Source: Plotosus lineatus
Taxonomy: Eukaryota; Chordata; Actinopteri; Siluriformes; Plotosidae
Length of the DNA: 64,000 nt
Reading direction: 5' to 3'
Assembly: GCA_024760905.1 (NCBI GenBank)
Contig: CM045729.1
Location: 53,866,080-53,930,079, forward strand
Part shown: positions 56,458-64,000 of the stretch, in pieces
How positions within the stretch are numbered: the first letter of the stretch is position 1
How the letters are laid out: each line of letters opens with the position of its first letter
The notes under the pieces: model-generated
Told to the model about the DNA's origin: nothing
The model's database searches: none
The model's input: the letters and a program-made list of their open reading frames with translations, nothing else
Position numbers and translations under genes: made by a program

Positions 56458-58964
56458 CTTCGTAAAAATATCAACTTCCAATGGGTTGACATTGTTACAG
56501 CCCACTCAGGATTTTTAAAGCTGAAGAAAGCTGCAGTGTGCTGATCTGAGAATTTGGGTTTGTATTCTCTTATGCAGGTTTAGTTTCTCTGTAGTACAGA
56601 CTGTTAACTTACATAACACATTTCTTTTACCTAATCTCTGGGAGCATGTAGTGCATGTCATGTGAGCGGCAGTTAAGAGTGTCAGGGTTAATAAGTCATG
56701 AGACTTTATTAGTTATCCACTTCCGTTGGAAGCAGAGTTTATGATGTAGTTATAGTTGCTGCTTGCGGCAATTCACTAGTCCAGGACGCAAATAGAGAAA
56801 TGTTGAGTGCACTAAAACGTGTTTGCCACTGATTTGACCTCCTCATGGACTATCCTGTATCAAACTGTCTTTCTGAAATCTCTAGAGTATCACTATAGTG
56901 TCCCTGTTTGTTTGTCACCAAAACACTAAGAAATAACGGTGTTAACACTGAGTTTGCCATTTCACAAATGGTTTCTTTTTTATTTTGAAATGGATTAGGA
57001 ATATAAATATCTCTTCCATTCATAAATATTTCACAGGTAAGTGAACCAAAGCTTTGTCTGCCTGTCAAAGCGTACACCCTTCTCTAAACATAATTAAGTA
57101 CCTCCTTACCAGGCTAATTACAGTAATAAGGGTGTCTTTCCTCAACACCCAAATCAGTCCCAGATGTTTGTGTGTGCATTTAGTAAAGTGTTGAACTTAT
57201 GTCTCCCTCCCCTGCCCCCCCCCCCCCCCCAAACACACACATACACACTGCCTTTTTCTGGGTGTAACCTAGTCCTGTCTACAAATGGAAAGTGTCAGTG
57301 AAAGTAAAAACCACTCTGAAAATGCGTGCGCTAAAGGTCAAGCAGTTGCCAGGTGTCAGATAATGACTCATCTGTCTTTGTCTTCAGGACCTCACAGTGC
57401 AGTAGTACTTTAAACTTCTAATAAACAAATTAACTTTAGTTGGTTATGCTTTTAAAAAATTGCTGAACTTTACTCATCGCTGGTGTAATGTAGCATACTT
57501 GTGGTTTTTGGTCTTTGATGTGTAAAATTCTTAGACAAATGCCTTCTCAGTTTGTGTCATTATTCTGCTTTAGAAGAGGCCTAACCAAGTTGATTGCGGT
57601 ATATTTTTTTGGTCAAATCTTTGAAATAATTGTAGTTCCTAATTAGGGCCTCGCATAATGAGGACGCCATATAGTCTGTATGTACATCAGTTCTGTGCTA
57701 GCGTCCCAATCCTTGTTCTGAGTGTGACTTCTGATTTGTCGGTGGCACCTGCCTCAAACTTGGTGAATATATGTAGGGTGGTACTGAGGCATGTTGCATA
57801 ACATTAACTCATTGTGACCTTGATTTTTGACCCAGCTTAAAAGAAAAGGCTTGTCTAAGCCATAGTTCCTATATTCGTAGCCTCATGTATACCAAACCAG
57901 GCATACTTATACATCTTGGGAAGGGTGTGTGTAACGTATTAACCTGAGATCATTATGATCTTTACCTTTGACCTCACTTAAAAGAAAGCTCGTCTGAGCC
58001 ATATATCTGATATGGCTGGCCATACCCAAGTTGTGTGTATGGCCAGCCATATATCTGATGCAGCTGGCCATACACACAATTTGGGTATGGGTTGGTCACT
58101 TGATTCAAAGTCAAGGTTGTGGCTCACAATTAAATGTTGTTTTACCTTTTTGTGAACTAAAAGAACAGCTGAACAAGAGTAATTTAATCTTTGACCTTTA
58201 TGCCCTACTCTGACCTTGAAACAAATGACCAAACCGATAGAAAGACAGATTATATAGTTTATCTAGTGTCTTTAAAATTCTGGTTTACAAATTTTGAGTG
58301 TCTGTAGATCAGCCAGACCGGGGTCCTCAGTAATGGACAATGGTATCTCATTTATACTGTAGTAATATTTTGGTTATGTTCTTTAGCTTGTGATCCAAGA
58401 TGCTAGAGCAAACGTATTTCTGTTCTGCCCCTTGGGCTGAAGATGATAAGTATATCACAGACAGACAGACAGACAGACAAGTATATCAGAACTCTCAAAC
58501 ACTCTTTTACCTTCAGTATTATTCATACTCTGACAACAAGAGTTTATTGGAGAACATTGGATGGAATGTAAGCCAGACCGAAGTTAGCATAGCTTTCATG
58601 ATCACCTTGTTTTTAGCGTTTGCATGAGTACAATTCTAACAGCTTGCCTTCCAAATGACTGAATAGGTCTGTCAGTGACAGTTCATTTGCACTGACAGTA
58701 GCTCATTGTGACAATGTCTTCAAAATGCCCTCTGGGTGACACTGTGCCAGGTTTTCAGTCTGCAGCCAGTAGCTGTGGACAGATATCTAACCTGTGCTTA
58801 GGCCTAATCAAAGTAACATTTACCCCTCACCTCACATAAAATTGATTCATGTCATAACAGGCCTCCTCATATTATTTGGAGACTTACAGAGTACCACACA
58901 GATGGAACACAAGTTCAGTGCCTTTGTCTGTTGAATAACGTTGCTGGAGGACGTCTTCTGTAAT
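56458..58964. other. Unique intronic sequence
   Basis: Contains a nested inverted repeat at 58011-58090 and a short (GACA)n run at 58460-58478. No exon recognised. Confidence 0.5.
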
Positions 58965-59108
58965 TACAGTAGGCCCTCGACATTCGTGGGGGTTTGGTTC
59001 CGAGCCCTCCCACGAATCGAGATAATCCACGAGTTCTGTACCCGGAAGTAAAACCCCGTGTATCATGTCACATGCGCGAATGAGCAGCCGGAAGTAAAAT
59101 ACTATGTA

Positions 59109-59897
59109 CAGTAAAACCTCCGCTGAAGAACGCTTAAGCTCACGAACTTTTCGCCTGAAGAACATTAAATTTGCGAGCATATAGTCTCTGCTGACGAACT
59201 AGTTTTCGGCGGACGAACCAAACCACGCGGTCGAACAGCGCCACGGTGGCGGCCACGAGAAGCTGACGCATGCTCACGGCGTCACAGTTCGTCACCCCGT
59301 TTCTTTGAGTGCGGAAGTGGTTTGTGTTTGCTAGACATTTTGGACCATATTGAGTGTACTTTTGCTATTATGGGACCGAAAAAGACCCCACCACAGGCGG
59401 AGATCATTGAAAAACACGAACGAGGTGTGCGTTTGTGTGACTCAGCGTCCCAGTACCAGTACGCTAAGTCTACCATTGCTCCCATCCTTAAGAACAAGGA
59501 AGCTATTAAGGGTGCGTGTGTGGCTAAGGGTGTTTCCAAACAATAGGCGTTTCCAAACACTCCTTCCAAACAGTAAGTTCCTCCCTCCCTCCTCCTCCCA
59601 CTCCATTCCATCAAGCCATCAACTACCATCACAAAGGTAAATAAAACGACTTTATTATACAGTACAGTTTATTTCTTTAATTACAATACAATAGCACATT
59701 TATTATACATAAAATAAGGTATATTTTTGTGTAGTTTTAAGGCTTATTTAGTAGAAAATTATGTTTTATGGGGACCTGGGAACGGATTATTCTCATTTTA
59801 ATGGTTTCTTATGGGAAATAAATGTTCGGAAGACGAACTTTTCGCCTTACACACACTTTCTGGGAACCAATTATGTTCGTGAGCTGAGGTATCACTG
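59109..59897 (+). mobile_element. Tigger/pogo MITE, copy 2
   Basis: CAGTAAAACCTCCGCTGAAG and GAGCTGAGGTATCACTG, flanked by TA (59107-59108, 59898-59899). Opposite orientation to 46197-46986. Confidence 0.92.
59370..59546 (+). CDS. Truncated Tigger transposase N-terminus (58 aa), copy 2
   Basis: The protein is identical to the one encoded at 46548-46724: MGPKKTPPQAEIIEKHERGV to VAKGVSKQ, an HTH DNA-binding start without catalytic domain. Confidence 0.7.
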   Translation: MGPKKTPPQAEIIEKHERGVRLCDSASQYQYAKSTIAPILKNKEAIKGACVAKGVSKQ

Positions 59898-60419
59898 TAT
59901 CTATTACATGCGCTAAAATATGCTTCTTAAACACATTCTATAGACAGTCTTACTCATTAATACAGTATTAATGTAGTAAAATGTAGTAATGATTAAGAAA
60001 AACTTTTCAATTTTTACTCTTATTTTTATTGATGATAAAATATAAACATTATACAGCATATACTGTTGGAAAGCACTCGTTTTAAAGTCTTTTTCAATTA
60101 GTATTCCAGTACAATATCTAAGTTAAAGTTTGTGCGTGGATTTTATGTTCTGTAGCATGTTTAACAAATGATACCAAATGGATAAACTTTATTACGCTTC
60201 ATGTCCTTTTACATTGAACTTGGAGTGACGTCTTGGAGTGACGTCTCCAAGATGGTGCTGCCTAGAGGGCAACGTTGCGGAGTTCTCAGACTCAAATTGT
60301 TTCTTTGTTCGTTTTAATTTGTTTGTTCATGTTTTGCACTATGATCGGTCGACCCTACTACAGCTATGAGCAGCTTCAGCTTCGGACAACTATGCACGGA
60401 ACAACTGAGATCGTGTGCT

Positions 60420-60521
60420 AATATGCTCACATGGGAGCTCAATGCTAACCGCTGATATGCTCTCATGGGAGCTCAATGCTAACCGCTAATATGCTCACAT
60501 GGGAGCTCAATGCTAACCGCA
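60420..60521. repeat. 34-bp tandem repeat, 3 copies
   Basis: Unit AATATGCTCACATGGGAGCT CAATGCTAACCGCT (34 bp), nearly identical copies. Confidence 0.9.
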
Positions 60522-60589
60522 CTCCGTTTAACAATAAGCCCAGGCGGAGTTCTCAGTCTCCGGCGCTTGGCTAGCACTTCCGGCCATAC

Positions 60590-60800
60590 TGCTTGAAAAT
60601 GTTCAGTCCCTGCGAAACAAGCTGGACGAGCTTCATGCTCAGATTGCAGGCGCAGAGGGATCTACAGGACTGTGTTTCTGTGAAACATGGCTCGAGGCGA
60701 TTGCACCAGCCAGCTACACGGCCGTCATCCCCTGCAATCCCAAGCGCCGGAGTCGTCGTTCGGCCCCTTCCCGCCTGGGCTTCTTGTCTGCTGGAGTGCG
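60590..60800 (+). pseudogene. Non-LTR (L2-like) endonuclease N-terminal fragment
   Basis: Plus-strand reading gives LLENVQSLRNKLDELHAQIA then LCFCETWLEAIAPASYTAVI, matching the start of L2/CR1-type LINE endonucleases (NVRSLxNKLDEL, FTETWL). Only about 70 codons; lies within the palindromic element. Confidence 0.65.
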
Positions 60801-62199
60801 GCTCGCATTGAGCTGCCTACCATAGCATATTAGCTCTGCTAGCTGCATGCTGTCTAACAAGACCAGTTGGGCGTGCTTAGTTATACACGCCCGAAGATAC
60901 TTCGACCTTAGAGCTGTAGTAGAGTCGACCAGTCGTAGACCAGCATAGTGAAAAACATGAACAAACAAAACAACAAATCTAACAAATTAAAATGAACAAA
61001 GAAACAATTTGACTCTGAGAACTTCGCGACGTCGCCCTCTGGGTAGCACCATCTTGGAGACGTCACTCCAAGACATCACTCCAAGTTTGATGTCAAAGGA
61101 CATGAAGCGTAATAAAGTTTATCCTTTTGGTATCGTTTGTTAAACATGCTACAGAACATAAAATCTCCATGCATAAACATGAACTTAGGTACTGTACTGG
61201 AATAATAATTGAAAAAGATTTTAATACAGCAGTTCAGGGAAAACCGTTTCTCAGGAGAAAGTATTATTTCTTCAGAAGAGACATCCAACATTTTCTATCG
61301 CTTAGCCAGAGAAGACGCATAGCGTTTGAATGGTATCATAGAGCTTAACTGGTAATTAAAACACACAAAAAAGAGGCTCATTGACAACTTGTGCGCGAAT
61401 GAGGAAAAAGGGGCGGGACATCAGCTCAACCAATCAGGAGAAAGGAGGACAGCCATTGGCTGAATTTGAATCACGTGCCAGTTGCTCGACAGTCAGCGAA
61501 TACTCAAACCGTGGGTGCAAAACTGCGAATAATCAAGGGCCTACTGTATACTAGGTACTGGCACTGGCGCATGATTCACTCAGTAATTGTGACACAGCTA
61601 AGCCTGATGGCTGAAAATAGTCAAACTTCAACCTGTAAATGCAGCCTTTGAAATAAAAAATGCTGAATAAATTTCATTGTTTTCAAAGTTCATTTCATTC
61701 CTGTTCCACTGGTACCAAATTCCGCCATATTCATAGAAAAAGATAATTTCAATTTTAGACTGAGTTTGTGTTGATTTTTCACCAACCTTAATTTAAGCGC
61801 CTTTGTTGTGATGAGATCTCAAGTGCACCGTGCCCCAATTGCAAGGTATTGTCCACGAAATCAGCTCGCGCATCACGCTGATATGACGCATGTGGTCTAA
61901 ACCATTACAGTATTCAGCAGTGAATCTCCAGCTTTCTAGCCATACCCAGTTTGTCAGGGGTATATTTCGTCTTTTTTTTTTTTAAATTCATATACATAAA
62001 TATCCCCAAGAAGATTTCCGGTTCTTTAAAATCAGTAGAATATAACCCCTACAAAGTAGCTACCAAAATTTAGAGATTTTTGTCTAGTTTCAAATGAAAT
62101 TTGAATTGAAGCTCAAGAATAAACTAGCGTGACGTGCCAGGCAATTTAATTGCGAGTTCTTCTCAAAAAAAAAAAGTTGTTTGACCATCACATGCCAAA

Positions 62200-62269
62200 A
62201 TGGCCGCCACTATGAAGGACGTGTATGAGCAGGATACAGTCATTTCTGATCTATTTATTCCATACCTGG
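62200..62269 (+). CDS. Candidate cryptic first exon (unknown gene or element)
   Basis: ATG GCC GCC ACT ATG AAG opens MAATMKDVYEQDTVISDLFI then PYL and ends at a consensus donor G|GTGAGT. The start has A at -3 and G at +4. No homologue recognised and no partner exon found downstream in the window. It may belong to an unrecognised transposon in 61900-63480. Confidence 0.3.
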
Positions 62270-62839
62270 GTGAGTAATATATATTTCTATGATCGAAATA
62301 TAACCTTATTGTGTATAAAATTTTCTCGTGTGGCTGTTTTGTTGAAATCTTGCGATAAGTATAGACTTTGACTCTGAATTGATCGGGTCACTCGGCTCAC
62401 TGGTTAAACATGAACGGAACTGGCACTTCCGACTTCAGGCATATTTTTATTTAATTTATGGGTTCTAATTTAAAAATCAACAGATAGGACATTCTTCAGA
62501 TGTAAATTAAGACTCCTACTTAGTCTGAGGCTATTTAAGAGTGTTTTGATGGAGAAATCTTAATCTACATTATATGATAATGCACAGATTACTGTCTAAA
62601 ATCAGCTGTTGCATGTGTACTCTGCCACTGCCCCCAGCCACTTGAGGTAGATTGATCATCATTATCAATAATAGATCATATGAATAAACAATCCTGTTTC
62701 TTTTTCCAGTGAATGAAGAGTACAATACTCTGAAAAAGATTACAATTATTATTTATTACAATACCCTGAATTTTCCCAAATGGTTATGTATTAGACATTT
62801 TCAACATTTTGCTATTTAACATGTTGATTTCCTTCACAG

Positions 62840-63185
62840 TTAAAACCATGGTAGGCAGCCTACAACTGATGCTTCCAATGAATAAGGAGGTCATTTTACT
62901 TTAGAAACAAAAGTTTCAGGCTGTTTCGCTTGGTTGGTTGAAGTTCAATGGATTTTCAAAATTTGACTTTTCGGCATTTTTGTCAAATCTCACTTGTCTG
63001 ATCCCCTTTAAACCCCAAACCATGGTAGATAGCAACTGATGCTTCCAATGGATTAAGCAGGTACTTTTTCCTTGGAAAGAAAAGTATTAAGATATTGACA
63101 AGGTTGTTTAAAATTGAATGAATTTTCAAAATTTGGTCATTTTTTTCCGTGGGGTAAATTGCAGTTTGAGGCATTTTTTAGGGAC
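62840..63185. repeat. Diverged tandem duplication, about 173-bp unit
   Basis: AACCATGGTAGGCAGC with ACTGATGCTTCCAATGAATA recurs 173 bp later as AACCATGGTAGATAGC with ACTGATGCTTCCAATGGATT, both followed by ATTTTCAAAATTTG. Confidence 0.85.
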
Positions 63186-63577
63186 AATAACTTAAAAAGT
63201 GAGAAGAACTGGCCTCTATAAAATAAAATTACAGTGGTTTAGTCAATCCCATCATCTTGGAAAATAGCATAATTGGGCTTTGTAGATGTCCAATTTTGAA
63301 AATAGGGGCATCTAAAAAAATGCCATCTTTGCCAATTTGGTGCTACCATAATTAAAAAAAAAAAAAATGCATATTGAAATGGCTTTTACTGCAAAATCTA
63401 TTACTTGAGAGGCTTGAAACTCCAAAATGCAGAACATGACTGAGAAATGGCATTAAGTCTTTGTAAAAAGTAATAATTCTTATTTCATAGTCTCCCCAAA
63501 AGTGTTCCAATTGATGTCCGAGCCAGGGGCCTGAAGCGGATTAACGGAACAGGCTCTATCTCGGAAATCGTTCAAAA

Positions 63578-64000
63578 TCTTCTTGTTCTCCTTTTGGCTT
63601 TTCCCTTCAGGGGTCGCCACAGCGAACCATCTGCCTCCATCACACCCTATCCTATGCATTTCTTCTCTTACACCAACTACCTTCATGTCCTCCTTCACCA
63701 CATCCATGAATCGTCTCTTTGGTCTTCCTCTACGGTTTCTGCCTGGTAGTTCCCTCAGCATCCTACTACCAATATACTCACTATCCCTCCTCTGTACATG
63801 TCCAAACTATCTCAATCTAGCCTCTCTGACTTTGTCACCAAAACGTCTTACATGTGCTGTCCCTCTGATGTGCTCATTCCTGATCCTATCCATCCTCGTT
63901 ACTCCCAAAGAGAACCTCAACATTTTCATCTCTGCTACCTCCAGCTCTGCCTCTTGTCTTTTCCCCAGGGCCACTGTTTCTAAACCATACAACATCACTG
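63578..64000 (-). mobile_element. RTE-type LINE 3' end, running off the window
   Basis: Minus-strand LYGLETVALGKRQEAELEVA, FSLGVTRMDRIRNEHIRGTA and the tail CTGTGGCGACCCCTGAAGGG. The 5' side continues past position 64000. Confidence 0.85.

Larger units (their letters stand above)
60218..61086. mobile_element. Palindromic element carrying a captured LINE fragment
   Basis: ACTTGGAGTGACGTC begins the left arm; GACATCACTCCAAGT ends the right. TTGA lies outside both ends (60214-60217, 61087-61090). The inverted arms extend about 150 bp (CTCCAAGATGGTGCTGCC and GGTAGCACCATCTTGGAG). Interior holds a 34-bp triplicate and a LINE endonuclease fragment. Confidence 0.8.
58967..61546. mobile_element. Family A TIR element, copy 2, with two nested insertions
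   Basis: CAGTAGGCCCTCGACATTCG at the left and AATCAAGGGCCTACTG at the right; TA at both sides (58965-58966, 61547-61548). Hosts the Tigger MITE 59109-59897 and the palindromic element 60218-61086. Without them it would be about 0.9 kb, and its two halves are inverted copies around the insertion. Confidence 0.85.

Overview
This is vertebrate nuclear DNA, almost certainly from a teleost fish. Evidence: spliced genes with GT-AG introns, very long (TA)n/(TG)n arrays, tRNA-derived SINEs of fish type, Tc1, pogo/Tigger and hAT DNA transposons, and RTE-type LINE debris. The species cannot be fixed from sequence alone.

Layout: (1) 1662-33203, + strand: the 3' part of a myosin light chain kinase gene (mylk). 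I resolve 21 coding exons joining into one uninterrupted frame of 1226 codons plus stop. In order they encode Ig5, Ig6, an actin-binding DFRxxL region, Ig7, a linker, Ig8, a fibronectin III domain, the complete kinase, the calmodulin-binding/autoinhibitory segment, and the C-terminal telokin Ig domain. The 5' exons of the long isoform lie upstream of the window. Two internal products are predicted: a short smooth-muscle MLCK starting at Met 8103, with a perfect CArG box in the intron just upstream, and telokin starting at Met 30296. (2) 33204-33745: mylk 3' UTR with AATAAA. (3) 33746-39538: intergenic, mostly nested transposons. (4) 39539-39652: coding exon 1 of formin-like 2 (fmnl2), which starts MGN (a myristoylation signal). 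(5) 39653-64000: start of a very large fmnl2 intron 1, unique sequence broken by many small transposons; no further fmnl2 exon is recognisable.

Mobile DNA is a large part of the window. It includes nested TIR elements (four levels deep at 35952-37613), a 1.69-kb Tc1 element with broken transposase, two nearly identical Tigger MITEs in opposite orientation, a hAT-like element with a zinc-finger ORF, an RTE endonuclease fragment that has lost its 3' half, and a tRNA-derived SINE head joined to three different tails. The mylk and fmnl2 products both act on actomyosin (MLCK phosphorylates myosin regulatory light chain; FMNL2 elongates actin filaments), but nothing here shows co-regulation.

The most interesting points are the CArG-containing internal promoter candidate, the GC-AG intron, the UG-repeat splice acceptor, and the modular SINE/LINE family. 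I saw no CRISPR array, functional tRNA/rRNA gene, or recognisable retrovirus.
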